Positions 32,158 to 42,871 of a DNA stretch of 64,000 nt are shown in pieces. A program made the position numbers and the translations under genes. The stretch's first letter is position 1; every line of letters starts with the position of its first letter. The stretch is taken from positions 640,816 to 704,815 of the forward strand of contig CAKOGP040001869.1 of NCBI GenBank assembly GCA_933822405.4. Reading direction: 5' to 3'. The stretch is from Cylindrotheca closterium. Taxonomy: Eukaryota; Bacillariophyta; Bacillariophyceae; Bacillariales; Bacillariaceae. Under the pieces are notes generated by a model. It saw nothing but the letters and a program-made list of their open reading frames with translations, was not told where the DNA came from and searched no databases.

Positions 32158-33642
32158 ATGACAAAGAAGAAACAGAATGGTGCTGGTCAGCCGAGTTGGG
32201 CCAAGTTCATTCTACTTTCGATAGCAGCTGCTTTGATATTGGGATACCTGTTTCTTCATCAACGATTGTGGACTATGCACCTGAGAACCCGTCTTCTTGT
32301 GGAAACGGATTTGCAGCAGCAGCAGCAGCAGCAGCAACAGCAACAGCAACAACAACAACAACAGCAACAGCAACAGCAACAACAACAAGACCACTCTCAA
32401 CTACTGAAGCAGTCACAAAATCGACAACCGCCGCGAGTTTCGGCGGCAACCGACAAAACCGTGGTTCCAAGAAAATACCAAGAAAACGATGACAATTCAT
32501 CAGAACAGAAGCCCTGTGACATTGAAAATCGGCAGCAAATGGCATCTGACACCATGATCAAGCAAGAGAAACTGCCCAAACAAATCGAATGGCTACCTCC
32601 CTGTAATACCGCTACAGATACAGGAGCTTCGTCCACCAACTCCACCTCGCCTTCCACCACCATCACTACTAGTACTAGTACTAGTACCCCACCACTTCCC
32701 TTTTGGATGGAATGTGATCCTGGACCAAAGTCGATTGACGTCATTTTGACAGTGTACAAACGATCCAATTTGCGATTGCAATTGGAAATGTTGGTCAATC
32801 AAACCTTGCAGCCTCAAAATATCTTTGTCTATCAAAGCGAACACTATGTAAAAGTGGAACCCATTGTGCAAGCCTTTCAATCCGAATACAAGGCAGACTA
32901 CAAGATGCCACCAATTCATGTACTGCAGGCACCAGTGGATGTAGCAGGGTATCATGGACGCTTCTACATGGCCTATACCATGTCACGAGCACGTTATGTA
33001 TCCATTTGGGACGACGATGTGTCCGCGGGGACTGGATGGTTGGAACGAGTGGCTACCTTTTTGAATGAACACCACGACATGTACATTGCCAGCAGTGGAG
33101 GAAGAATGGTTCAAAGTTTGGTGGATCCCAACAAGAGCAGTAGTGCTCCCATTGTGAGCAAAAACAAAAAGGATCGATCAGGAGGTTCTTCTCAGGAATC
33201 CAACACGTTTGGTATGCTCGCCAAGCGCCATGGCGAAGTCGACTTTTGCGTCCACAATTACAATCTGCGACGAGAATTGTTACGATATTGGCTTGGAGCT
33301 CCAGTCCAAACGTATTATACTGGCGAAGATATGCAATTGGCCTTTGTCTTGCAACAATATGGGGTCCACGCCTACAAGTTGGGAAGAAAATTGCAGCGCA
33401 ACGAACATTATGATGATTGGGCCGATGGAGCCAAGGGACTGGGAGCCAACAACAGGAACAAGGCGTCCTACAAGAAGAAACGGAATGAACCAAGACAATG
33501 GTTGATTTGTAAGCTTGTTGCCGAAGGTTTTCAAACCATCGATTGCCCTAATTGCAACGCAACTGTAGCCAAACGGTGCATGGACTATTACGAGAACCTG
33601 GATCATCATGTACTATCGTCATCCAACGAGAAGAAAGGATGA
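32158..33642 (+). CDS. Type II membrane glycosyltransferase-like protein with polyglutamine stem
   Basis: Start taken at 32158 (MTKKKQ), giving 494 residues: a short basic cytosolic end, one membrane anchor (FILLSIAAALILGYLFL) and a stem carrying 25 consecutive Gln (32314-32388). The frame is open from an ATG at 32089, which would add 23 residues. The catalytic part starts near 190 with IDVILTVYKRSNLRLQLEML, a GT-A-type N-terminal fold with the TVYKR/R-N pattern, then VSIWDDDVSAGTGW with a DxD-type metal site (Asp 285-287). The late TYYTGEDMQLAFVLQQYG segment resembles the acceptor-side GEDMxL/F element of GT2-like enzymes. It would act in the Golgi, with unknown sugar specificity. Confidence 0.75.
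   Translation: MTKKKQNGAGQPSWAKFILLSIAAALILGYLFLHQRLWTMHLRTRLLVETDLQQQQQQQQQQQQQQQQQQQQQQQQQDHSQLLKQSQNRQPPRVSAATDKTVVPRKYQENDDNSSEQKPCDIENRQQMASDTMIKQEKLPKQIEWLPPCNTATDTGASSTNSTSPSTTITTSTSTSTPPLPFWMECDPGPKSIDVILTVYKRSNLRLQLEMLVNQTLQPQNIFVYQSEHYVKVEPIVQAFQSEYKADYKMPPIHVLQAPVDVAGYHGRFYMAYTMSRARYVSIWDDDVSAGTGWLERVATFLNEHHDMYIASSGGRMVQSLVDPNKSSSAPIVSKNKKDRSGGSSQESNTFGMLAKRHGEVDFCVHNYNLRRELLRYWLGAPVQTYYTGEDMQLAFVLQQYGVHAYKLGRKLQRNEHYDDWADGAKGLGANNRNKASYKKKRNEPRQWLICKLVAEGFQTIDCPNCNATVAKRCMDYYENLDHHVLSSSNEKKG
32314..32388 (+). repeat. CAG/CAA trinucleotide repeat encoding 25 Gln
   Basis: Mixed CAG and CAA codons, 75 bases, inside the stem of the glycosyltransferase. Mixed codons make such a tract less prone to slippage than a pure CAG run. 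Confidence 0.85.
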
Positions 33643-33938
33643 TAAAAGACTGGTGCAGCAAGAGATGAAACTGAATCATACAAGATCTCGCTCTTTCAGA
33701 CAATCATGGCACACAAGAAGTGCGTCATAGGACTCGCTCAAGATATACATATACAAAACAGTTGGATGGCATACTGTAGGACCGACACGGTTTGGGAAGC
33801 AACCATCAAGGGAGACACGAGAGACGGCACCCTTTCGATGAAATAATATTGGGCCTTTGAAAAACATGAGACTCAGGAGGCATATGACATGTATGACATA
33901 GTAAAAGTATTACTAATACTAAGAATCCTATTATATCA

Positions 33939-34490
33939 TCACAGTTCGTCTAATAGTTGTCCTCCAATGTGCATTGGTGGCGTCAAAACAACCGCTTCAT
34001 GTCCTGCCGCATACCCAGCCACCAACTTTAGTGGCGTCGACCCATCCTTGATGGTCAAAGTGACGGGTTCTTCATTTCTTGAATGGGCCCGAGTCCCCTC
34101 GCACATTCTACCATTCCCCACAAACTCGGCAGCTCCTTCGGGTGTCACTTCAATGACCCATTGGACGTCCTGTCGAATCAGTTCTTGTGGAAGTTCCAAT
34201 CGAATTTGCAATGTTGTTGTTGTTGTTGTTGTTGTTTTTGCTGTTGCTGTTGGTTGGATGATAGTGCTGGGAACGGTAGAGGACCAAGTGCCATCATTGC
34301 TATTTTGGACTTGAATCGGAATATCGTGTTCGGCTACCGTACTGGGCTGTATGTGATGATTCATGACAACCTCATCCGTTTCCAACTCGACATAGCAGCG
34401 TAGCCATGACGCAAAGCCATGGACGGGTGATGTGATTGTCGAAACCAAGAACAAGCAAAGGAAAAGGGAGGTTCTTGGTAGTCTGGTCAT
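33939..34490 (-). CDS. Secreted protein of unknown function, 183 aa
   Basis: Intronless from the ATG at 34490. A signal peptide (TSLFLCLFLVSTITSPVHG) is followed by a mature part that begins FASWLRCYVELETDEVVMN, a pattern with a single Cys and a Glu/Asp-rich strand that reads like a beta-rich extracellular or ER-lumen domain. A polythreonine run (encoded by an ACA/ACG stretch near 34206-34240) interrupts it. The second half (IRLELPQELIRQDVQWVIEV, EPVTLTIKDGSTPLKLVAG) is also beta-like. No membrane segment after the leader, and no retention signal. Family not recognised. Confidence 0.6.
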   Translation of the reverse strand: MTRLPRTSLFLCLFLVSTITSPVHGFASWLRCYVELETDEVVMNHHIQPSTVAEHDIPIQVQNSNDGTWSSTVPSTIIQPTATAKTTTTTTTTLQIRLELPQELIRQDVQWVIEVTPEGAAEFVGNGRMCEGTRAHSRNEEPVTLTIKDGSTPLKLVAGYAAGHEAVVLTPPMHIGGQLLDEL

Positions 34491-35104
34491 TGTGTGGATG
34501 TTGTTGTTGTTGATGATGATGATGATGATGAAGCAAATGGTGTGTTTTGAAGTGTTGGACCGTGTTCTGGTTGCGACGGGCTTCTTGAAGTAGTATCGGC
34601 TTGTCGTGGTTTCGTTTCAACGGTGTCGTCCGTTTCTTCCGCTTCACAAATATGTCCGCTTCTCTTCTTCGTCTTCGTCTCCTTGTATGCGAACCGAAGG
34701 CAGTTTCAAGTTGAGCTTCTCTGTTTTGTGCCTTTCGATTTTTGAATTACTTTGGTCGAAGGAGTCAGTTAGTCGATCCCCTAACGGATCTATTTTTATT
34801 TTCATCTTTTTCGTCCCCCTTTTTGGGTTGCATCATTTCAAGGCTGTGGTACTTTGACGTACACAATAGGTACGTGTTTCCATTATGAGCGACGGTCATT
34901 GCGCAAGGAAGGACCGAAAATCAGATCGATCTCGATTGGCTTCATTGGATTGTCGTTGTGGGAAAGCAAGTCTCAAAAGCAAGATATAAAATATAATACG
35001 ATACAACAAACATTGCTGTATCATCTATTGCAACAACACCAGCAGCAACAACAACAACAACAACTCTAATCAATCAACAGCAATACTCTATCTAATTCAA
35101 AAAA
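34491..35104. other. Divergent intergenic region of the secreted-protein and SEC23 genes
   Basis: 614 bases carrying both promoters; GTT/GAT simple runs near 34500-34530 and a CAA/CAG run at 35030-35060 in the SEC23 5' UTR. No coding feature. Confidence 0.45.
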
Positions 35105-37549
35105 ATGCAAGAAGGAGCTTGGGATGTTTCGCAATTGGAGGACATGTCTGGCACTCGCCTTTCCTTTCATTGCTGGCCAAGTTCGAGGCTAGAAGCAGCC
35201 CGTTGTGTGGTTCCTCTCGGTGCTCTATACACACCTCTTAAGAAGCTACCTGTGAGTTGCGCTCCACCACAGGCCATGCCCTATGATCCCGTCCGATGCT
35301 CTTCGTGTCATGCGGTGTTGAATCCGTACTGCCAAGTGGACTTTCGGTCCAAACTGTGGAATTGTCCCTTCTGCTTGACGCGGAATCACTTTCCACCTCA
35401 CTACGCTGAGAATATTACGGAAACAAACTTGCCTGCCGAATTGATTCCGCAATACACCACTTGCGAATACGAATTGCAAAATGTGCCCGATCAAGGACCA
35501 CCTTGTTTTTTGTTTGTAATTGATACTTGCACCACTGCCAAGAAGGAATTGGGCGAATTGGCGGATTCGTTGACACAAGCACTCAACCTTATGCCTCCGG
35601 ACTCGAGAGTTGGTTTGATTACCTATGGAACCAATGTCAGTGTCTACGAATTGGCCAGTGAATCCATCTCCAAGGCGTATATTCTTCGTGGCAACAAGGA
35701 GTATGCTCCTGGCAAGGTGGGAGAACTGTTGGGATGCACGGGACGTCCTGGACAAGTTGCGCAACAGCAACCCAATGGTGCCGCACCAGCCCCAAATAGT
35801 CCGCCTGTGGGACCTGGACAACAAGTGTTGGAACGCTTTTTGCTCCCAGTTTCTGAGTGCAGCTTTTTGGTCGAATCCATCTTGGAAGATTTGCGCAAGG
35901 ATCCATGGCCAGTCCCCAATGACAAGCGTCCTGCTCGGGCTACCGGATGTGCGTTGAGCGTCGCTTTGAGTATGTCACATTTGGCCATTCCTCGAAGAGG
36001 TGCACGCGTCATGTTGTTTACAGCAGGTCCTTGTACTTCGGGGCCAGGAGCCATGGTGTCGCGCCTCAAGGAGGAAGATATGCGATCCCATGCCGATTTG
36101 GCCAAAAAGGCCGAACCCATGTTTCAACCAGCCTGTGAGTTTTACGCCAAATTGGCCAATCCGGCCCACCATAATGCACCGCCCGACAAGAAAAAGAAAA
36201 AGGCACCTCCGCCGCCACCCACTCCCTCGTATCACGTGGTGGATGTCTTTGCGTGTTCGCTGGATCAAGTGGGAATGTTGGAAATGTCCAATCTAGTGGA
36301 AGCCACTGGAGGATTGATGGTCTTGGGAGATTCCTTTGGACAATCCGTCTTTAAGGAGTCTTTGCTTCGTGTCTTCAATCGATACCCAGACGATGTTCCA
36401 CAAGATGGAGGACACCTCTTCATGGCTACGGGGGCGAGCTTGGAAGTATTTACTTCGAGAGAATTCAAAGTCTCGGGTGCCATTGGACCCGTCACGTCAC
36501 TCAACAAACAAGGACCCAATGTATCCGACTTGGAAGTTGGCAAGGGAGGTACCAGTGCCTGGGGTTTGGGTGGTATTGATCCCAACACTACGGTTGCAAT
36601 TTACTTTGATGTGACCAATCCAGGTAATTCACCAATGAGTGAAGGCAAACGTCGGTACATTCAATTCTTGACAAAGTACCAACACTCCTCTGGTAAGACT
36701 CGATTGAGGGCGACCACTCTCTGTGGAGGATGGCACAATCCTCCGGATCCACCAAAGGATGGAGCGCCGGCCAACTTTGGCATGCAACAGTCTCCCGTCA
36801 AAATGTCCTTTGATCAAGAGGCAGCGGCAGTCTTGACGGCTCGTATGGCGGTCTCTCAAACTGAATCCGATGAAGTGGCAGACGTCTTACGGTGGGTGGA
36901 TCGATCCTTGATTCGGCTGTGTTCCAAGTTTGCGGACTATCGACCGGACGATCCCAGCAGTTTCCGACTGTCCCCCGAGTTTTCACTCTATCCACAATTC
37001 ATGTTTCACTTGAGGCGATCCCAATTCTTGCAACTCTTCAACTCGAGTCCCGATGAGGCTGCTTATTATCGTTATGTGTTGACTCGAGAGAACACGACCA
37101 ACTCGCTTGTCATGATTCAACCCACATTGCTGTCCTACAGTTTCAATGGTCCACCCCAACCAGCTCTTTTGGATGCCGAAAGTGTCCGACCTGATACCAT
37201 TCTTTTGTTGGATACCTTCTTCCAAGTGGTTGTCATTCATGGAGAGACTATTGCTGCCTGGCGTGAACAAGGCTATCACGAGCAAGAAGAGCATGCTGCC
37301 TTTCGATCCTTGTTGGAAGCTCCTCAATCCGATGCCATTCTCATTATGGATTCGAGATTCCCCGTCCCAAGATATATCGTGTCAGATCAACACAAGTCCG
37401 AGGCTCGTTTCCTAATGGCCAAGTTGAATCCCAGTGTGACACACAATTCCAACCTCGATGGAGGAGGTGGTGGTGCCCAAGTGAACACGGATGATGTCTC
37501 ACTTCGAGTCTTTATGGAACATCTCATGAAATTGGCGGTGCAACAATAA
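35105..37549 (+). CDS. SEC23: COPII coat GTPase-activating subunit SEC23
   Basis: One exon, 814 residues, start at 35105. Domains run in the normal Sec23 order. The zinc-finger has Cys 65, 68, 87 and 90 (CSSC and CPFC) and the surrounding [10 protein letters not shown]. The vWA-like trunk begins [20 protein letters not shown] and includes [15 protein letters not shown]. The beta-sandwich and helical domains follow, with [19 protein letters not shown] and [13 protein letters not shown]. The gelsolin-type domain at the end holds [19 protein letters not shown] and [17 protein letters not shown]23 pairs with SEC24, binds Sar1 and stimulates its GTPase during vesicle budding at the ER; the conserved Arg that completes the Sar1 site cannot be pinned by eye. 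Length matches the family (~760-800). Confidence 0.97.
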   Translation: MQEGAWDVSQLEDMSGTRLSFHCWPSSRLEAARCVVPLGALYTPLKKLPVSCAPPQAMPYDPVRCSSCHAVLNPYCQVDFRSKLWNCPFCLTRNHFPPHYAENITETNLPAELIPQYTTCEYELQNVPDQGPPCFLFVIDTCTTAKKELGELADSLTQALNLMPPDSRVGLITYGTNVSVYELASESISKAYILRGNKEYAPGKVGELLGCTGRPGQVAQQQPNGAAPAPNSPPVGPGQQVLERFLLPVSECSFLVESILEDLRKDPWPVPNDKRPARATGCALSVALSMSHLAIPRRGARVMLFTAGPCTSGPGAMVSRLKEEDMRSHADLAKKAEPMFQPACEFYAKLANPAHHNAPPDKKKKKAPPPPPTPSYHVVDVFACSLDQVGMLEMSNLVEATGGLMVLGDSFGQSVFKESLLRVFNRYPDDVPQDGGHLFMATGASLEVFTSREFKVSGAIGPVTSLNKQGPNVSDLEVGKGGTSAWGLGGIDPNTTVAIYFDVTNPGNSPMSEGKRRYIQFLTKYQHSSGKTRLRATTLCGGWHNPPDPPKDGAPANFGMQQSPVKMSFDQEAAAVLTARMAVSQTESDEVADVLRWVDRSLIRLCSKFADYRPDDPSSFRLSPEFSLYPQFMFHLRRSQFLQLFNSSPDEAAYYRYVLTRENTTNSLVMIQPTLLSYSFNGPPQPALLDAESVRPDTILLLDTFFQVVVIHGETIAAWREQGYHEQEEHAAFRSLLEAPQSDAILIMDSRFPVPRYIVSDQHKSEARFLMAKLNPSVTHNSNLDGGGGGAQVNTDDVSLRVFMEHLMKLAVQQ

Positions 37550-38139
37550 GGAAGGTTCGTCTCGGCGATGAAATGGAAACAAGAAAACCAAAATTAACAA
37601 AGAGAGAAAACTTGAGGTTAATTCTAATACTATTAATAGAATGCCTGATTAAAATCAAAACTGGTTGCTAGTTGTTAGCTACTGGTACATCGAGTAATAC
37701 TCTATGATACGGTACAGTCTTCACTAATGTTGTCCAATGGAAATCGTCGCACCCAATGGAAATCGTCGCACGCGACCAACTGACGTCAACTTTAATTTCA
37801 AATCGCCAGATTCTCCAACGGATCAACTGACATTCCCACACGTGCACCTCCTTCCATAACGCCACTACTCCCTAAGTATTTTGTAGTACTTAGGGCGTTA
37901 CAATGACCAATATAATCTACAATCATGTGGTTTTGGATAAGCCAGGGCGTCGGTCAACGGGCGCTTGCCAGTCCCCAGTCCAATTCAACAAATCTGTTGT
38001 CATCGGATCTCCGTCAAGCACAAATAAGTTCAATTCGCTCGACTTGGGTTTGTTCATTGAATTGATTATTTGCTTTACCGAAAGCAATTAATCCACTATA
38101 CCTTATATTTATTTGGATCAATCAATCAATCAATCAATC
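37550..38139. other. Intergenic region with a tandem 19-mer, a CRE-like site and a hairpin
   Basis: A 19-base unit (ccaatggaaatcgtcgcac) is repeated head to tail at 37734-37752 and 37753-37771. A perfect tgacgtca palindrome lies at 37781-37788, a bZIP/CREB-type half-site pair. An imperfect hairpin (arms ccctaagta and tacttaggg, plus taacgcc/ggcgtta outside) covers 37857-37900. No gene is seen. The three elements lie upstream of the phosphatase gene and may regulate it, but this is inference. Confidence 0.5.
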
Positions 38140-39955
38140 ATGACAGCAGGTAAGATCGTAGCACGCGCATTCATGAACAATGCTTGGGTGTGACGGACGG
38201 TTTTGTTGTTGTTTCTATGGAGGTGCGGTGAAAATGGCAGCATTGTAGACCAAAAAATTGAAATTCCCACCAACTGGTCGGTGAAAACATGGTCAATGCC
38301 ATCCTTCCTTGCCATAAAGCCATCTTGACTGGACCAAGCTCCATCATCATGGAAATCGTTTTCAGGAAGAAAATGTTGGTTCGGGGCACCTGCTATATTT
38401 TTTGTCTAAATGTTTTGAACCAAAAGTCGCACCCATGTCCGCCAAATTATCATCGTCTGTTGAAAGCCCTTGCAAAATATTGTCGGACTGACCAACTGCT
38501 CTGATCAACTTCCATGGCTAACTTTTTATTCTCTTTGTTGGCACCGTCATAACGTACAGTAGACTACATTCCTTCCAGTAAACATTCCCGCAGACGCAGT
38601 GCCGAGGCCGACTTGCTGAATCTTCATTCCAAAAGCCACATCACAAACAACAACGACTTGTCTGGCATTTGGACTCCAGTGCAACCATCCAGACGGCACA
38701 ATAACAATCGTGTGGTGTTTCCAGAACGGCGTCAATACCAGCCATCCGGGGCAATTATGGGGGGTGGTGAAAACGATGGTGAGATGACCTTGAAGAATAA
38801 GCCACAGTTGAGCATAGACACAAACAGCAAATACGATGATGAAGAACGGCAGGCAACACCTTCAACTGTCGCTTCTAGTACACCCAGAACACCATATGGT
38901 GTTCGAGGGTCTGGAGATTTGCGATCTCCTGGGGAAGAGATGACACCCGTGGCCCAAGTGGCCAAACTGAGCAGCAGCCAAGCTCTGCCAGATTTCATAA
39001 CACAAACCGATGCCAGTGGCAACGCTACCACACCAAGATCATCACAAGCGATTCAAGGGGCAAGACAGACTCATCCTTCGGGGCCAAAACCCAGATTGCA
39101 CGTTGGGAAACGGGGAAAGCTGACGGAAGATGACGAGGAGGATGACGATGAGGCCCTCGCTCGTGATGATCCATGCGAGTCTTTGTTTGAGAACCTCCGA
39201 ATGATGTGCTGCTGTCTCATGGATGATCACCATCTTAAATTGGAAGCGGTACGAACGGAAGAGTCGGATGGCCAAGTTAAGCTACTTGGTGACCTGCATC
39301 ACGACGATACTGGAAAGATGTGTCTGGTATTGGATCTAGACGAAACACTTGTTCACTCGAGTTTCCGACCGGTTGCCAATTCCGATTTTGTCATTCCCGT
39401 TGAGGTATGTGATATATTTGAGCTTGTTCCATACGTGGAACCAACAGTTCATGTATACAACAACAGTTTCACTCACCAAAACCACTTTCCAATTTACAGA
39501 TTGAAAACGTCACACACTTGGTCTATGTCGCCAAGAGACCAGGAGTCGATGAGTTCCTGGTGGAAATGGCCAAACACTACGAAATTGTCATTTACACTGC
39601 TAGTCTCAACAAGTACGCAGATCCACTCTTGGATCTGCTCGATCCCCACAAGACCATCCGAACAAGATTGTTTCGTGAATCCTGTGTCTACTACGAAGGG
39701 AATTACGTCAAGGATCTCAGTCTTCTGAATCGTGACCTTTCCCAGACCATCATTATTGATAACTCTCCTGCTTCCTACATGTTCCATCCGGAAAACGCCA
39801 TCGATTGTGCCTCCTGGATCGAAGATAAAAGTGACAGAGAGCTGGATCAAATAGGTGCCTTCTTGAAGGGAATCAAGGACGCCGAGGATGTCCGAGGACT
39901 CAGCAATCGATGGAGGGAGTGGCCCTCCACTCATAACCAGCAGCACGATTGCTAA
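38140..39955 (+). CDS. FCP1/SCP-type CTD phosphatase (3 exons)
   Basis: The visible coding part is exons 38560-39404 and 39500-39955; they join at VEIENVTHLVYV. A 10-base first exon at 38140-38149 (ATGACAGCAG followed by GTAAGA) spliced to 38560 keeps the frame and supplies a start, giving 436 residues; without it the first ATG is 38757. The catalytic HAD motif is LVLDLDETLVHSSF (DxDxT/V), with RPGVDEFLVEMAKHYEIVIYTASL (split at FLVEM), YADPLLDLLDP, RLFRESCVYYEGNYVKDLS and DNSPASYMFHPENAI completing the NIF/FCP1 domain. Such enzymes dephosphorylate RNA polymerase II CTD or transcriptional regulators. A CCC cluster in FENLRMMCCCLMDD could be palmitoylated. The micro first exon is a prediction. 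Confidence 0.85.
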
Positions 39956-40180
39956 ATAATGTAGATATGACTTTACAAAAAAGTCAATAGCAATTAGACA
40001 AAGCAATTTTTGCCATTTTAAAAAATATGAATGAATACTGTAGAAGTGTCAATCAAGTCGGGAAGCTACTAATTAGAATCCTTGGTCCCTTTAGGTTACA
40101 AGTGCAAGCAAACATACATTTATTTTCATATAGCCGTGGTGGTGCTGGTGGGAGATATTAACCGACCTCCTACCCTCCTC

Positions 40181-42351
40181 TTACGGGTTGACATCGTTAA
40201 GCTTTGTGAACTGTGCAGATGCATCGCTATAGTTGAAGGAGTATCCGCGACTGAATTCATTCTCGACAACTGGATCGTGCATGCTCGTCCATGCAAGATC
40301 GCTGCATTCTGTATCCCCGGTGATACAGCAAACGGTACAACAAGGACAATCCAATTGTGGTTGCTGTCCTTCGGCACTGCCGCAGTCGCTAATGAAAAAA
40401 TCAATCTTGTCGGCCTTGTTGCAAATTGCAGAGGTTTCTCCAGTAATGTCATTCCCATCAATCAAGAAGACTTCCAAGCCTTGAAGTTGTGAAATTTCCG
40501 TGGGAAGAGTCCCGTCCAAATCGTTGCGGTTCAACAAAAGGGCATAGAGGCCTGACAACTTGGCAATCTCCGAGGGAATAGTTCCTACAGGCAACGATAT
40601 AACCAAAAATGAGAACCTGGCTCGTTATTCATGACGAAACAAAATAGGTCACTAAGTCCGTCATATATCACTTACCAATCAACTCGTTCGCGTCCAAATC
40701 GAGCCACTTCATATTCGTCAAATCTCCAACCCATTGAGGAATATTGCCCACAATGTTGTTTCCCTTCATGGAAAGTTCCACGAGACTTGTCAGGCCTGCA
40801 ATGAACGGCATTTCCTGCTGATTGAAGCTGTTACCAGAGGTCATTAGAAAGCGGAGCCTGGTCGTTTCTGATAGAGCTGGTATCGTTCCAGTAAAGGAAT
40901 TGAACGAAAGGTCCAACATGGTAATGTTCACGATAGATTGCAACTCAATGGGAATGGTACCTGTCAAATCGTTGGAATGAACGCTGAACAATTGAAGTTC
41001 ACCATTCTGCTTGGTGACAGTCGGCAGTTTTCCAGTAAACTCATTGCCATGGAGATCCATGATCGAAAGATTTGGATGGTCAAAGAGATTGGACGGAAGG
41101 TCGCCAGTCAACTTGTTCTTGGACACATCCAGGTAGGAAAGGGAATCAAGGCTGTTCAGCCAGTCGAGTGGTCCAGTGAATTGATTATCTTCCATGTAGA
41201 GCCATTCTAGATTGACCAAGCTCGGCAAATAATCATTCAAATTGCCAGTGAAAAAGTTGTCGTCCATGCCAAGGTATTTCAGATTGGTTAGCTGGTTCAA
41301 CGATGGAGGCATTTCACCAACAAACGTGTTATCAGAGAGATGAAGGACCGACAACAAAGTCATTTCCCCGAGCCATACAGGCAAGGTTCCTTCCATTTCG
41401 TTGTACCCAAACGAAAGAACGGACAGATTCGTAAGCTCTCGAACGAAAAAAGGGAATTCACCTTCAATTGTGTTGCCTCGAGCAACCAGTGCCTCAAGAT
41501 TCGAAAGATATCGAATTTCGTCAGGGAGCCCATCTTGACAGCGCAAATTGTTAATGGCTTTATTTTTGAAAGCGTACAGTGATGGAGTGCGTCAAGAGTG
41601 TGAGACATAGAAGAATCAACCATTAAAAATCTGCTCGGTTTCGCTCCTGATTGTACTTACGAAAATATAGGCGTTCGACTAATCCATCGCCATTGCAACT
41701 GGTCACACCTTCAATCGTCGCCTCGCCGTCGATTTCGAAAACAGTATTCCAATCGCAGTGGTCTTGAGCCGTAAGAAACTCGTAGGCATGGAACCAATCG
41801 ATGCCCTCGCATTCGAAATAAATGACAGCCAATACGTAACGTTCAATGATCAACGGTAGATTTCCTTCAAAATCCCCGTACAGCCATGACATCTCTCCGT
41901 CCCAGTCTTCTTCCGCTAGGAAACCTACTGCTTGTCCTTGTGCATCGCTAAAGGAGCGAAGAACTTTCTCCACTGCTATTCCTCGCATCATCAAAACGTC
42001 GATCAATTGGTCCTTTTTCGAATAGTCTCCTTCCATGGCACTGTTCCTCTCTGCGACTTCTTCGACGTCCACAGTCAAGATGATTGCCAGGGTTGTAAGA
42101 ACTGCGATTGCCAATACTAAACAACTGCAAATAACTTTTCTATTTGAACCACTGACAGGAGGTGACGTCGGCGAACCTGCTTCTGCACCTTCTTCAAACA
42201 TTAACCCCTCATTTCCATTGTCTGCTTCTTCGTCCTCAATGTTGAAGACAATCTCATCCTCAAAGACATCTCCGTCGGCATCAGGAGGGTTATCGGGAGC
42301 GTCGTCTTGCTCAACATTGTCGTAGATAAAGGCTTTTCCAGCTGGATCCAT
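40181..42351 (-). CDS. LRR membrane protein with acidic cytosolic N-terminus (3 exons)
   Basis: Exons 42351-41661, 41557-40676 and 40584-40181 give 658 residues. The cytosolic N-terminal ~70 residues are acidic; a membrane anchor lies at ~73-94 (VICSCLVLAIAVLTTLAIIL). The extracellular or lumenal part has a Cys-flanked cap (FECEGIDWF, DHCDWN, VTSCNGDG) and about ten plant-type leucine-rich repeats (LSVLHLSDNTFVGEMPPSL, LEWLYMEDNQFTG, LSYLDVSKNKLTG, ITMLDLSFNSFTGTIP). The C-terminal cap holds Cys pairs (CNKADKIDFFISDC and CPCCTVCC). There is no kinase domain, so it is receptor-like protein in type rather than receptor kinase. The acceptor used for exon 2 (position 41557) has a weak pyrimidine tract. 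Confidence 0.8.
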
Positions 42352-42542
42352 CTTGACAGAAGCTGCTTGATATGATATGAACGAATGAATACAGGAAGGT
42401 TGGGAATTTTCGCTGAAGCCGGTACTCGCACCGAGCGAGTGATGTGGCGCGGCATTTTGATTTTTTGATAAAAACGTACCAATAATTTCGAACAGGTGAA
42501 TATCTGTTTGAGAACATCAATTTTGGCCTTCTGTGTATCCGA
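42352..42542. other. 5' flank of the LRR gene up to the tRNA inverted repeat
   Basis: Short stretch before the tRNA arm; no coding or terminator feature seen. Confidence 0.4.
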
Positions 42543-42551
42543 AAGCATACT

Positions 42552-42632
42552 TCGAATGGTCACGTGTTCGACTCACGTCGGGCGCTTCTGTAGTAGCGCC
42601 TGTAGCTCAGTGGTAGAGCGTTCGATTGCAGA
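42552..42632 (+). tRNA. trnC-GCA: Circularly permuted tRNA-Cys(GCA), plus-strand copy
   Basis: Order of parts: positions 39-73 at 42552-42586, a 9-nt spacer at 42587-42595, positions 1-38 at 42596-42632, then T6 at 42633-42638. All stems pair once rejoined. Acceptor GCGCCTG with CGGGCGC (one T-G pair), discriminator T73. D stem GCTC/GAGC with loop AGTGGTA. Anticodon stem TTCGA/TCGAA with loop TTGCAGA, anticodon GCA (Cys). T stem ACGTG/CACGT with loop TTCGACT. T73 is the cysteine identity base. The 3' half is upstream of the 5' half, as in the permuted tRNA genes of red and green algae. No same-strand 3' half lies downstream, so a normal intron cannot explain it. Confidence 0.75.
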
Positions 42633-42790
42633 TTTTTTGGAAACCTTGGTGTTGTTTTGATTTTTGGTTGTTACTGTTTCATTATTTTTTATAAAAACAT
42701 TTGTTTACCGACATTCAACATTATCGAACAATCGAGCATCAAAACTATCGTAGTAACCTGGGCAAAAATTTGAAATCCTACAAAAAAGAG

Positions 42791-42871
42791 TCTGCAATCG
42801 AACGCTCTACCACTGAGCTACAGGCGCTACGATAGAAGCGCCCGACGTGAGTCGAACACGTGACCATTCGA
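42791..42871 (-). tRNA. trnC-GCA: Circularly permuted tRNA-Cys(GCA), minus-strand copy
   Basis: Minus-strand mirror of the plus copy: positions 39-73 at 42871-42837, 9-nt spacer 42836-42828, positions 1-38 at 42827-42791, then CTC and a T6 run at 42787-42782. All 73 mature positions are identical to the plus copy; only the spacer differs (two of nine bases). Box A (TAGCTCAGTGG) and box B (TGTTCGACTC) are present but in reversed order relative to a normal tRNA gene. Confidence 0.75.

Noticed and set aside
32212..32400. Minus-strand poly-Leu frame
   Set aside because: It is only the antisense of the CAG/CAA tract.
42552..42871. One ordinary tRNA-Cys with a long intron spanning the loop
   Set aside because: The 3' half downstream of the plus-strand 5' half is on the opposite strand, so it cannot pair as one transcript in the normal order; each strand has its own 3' half upstream.
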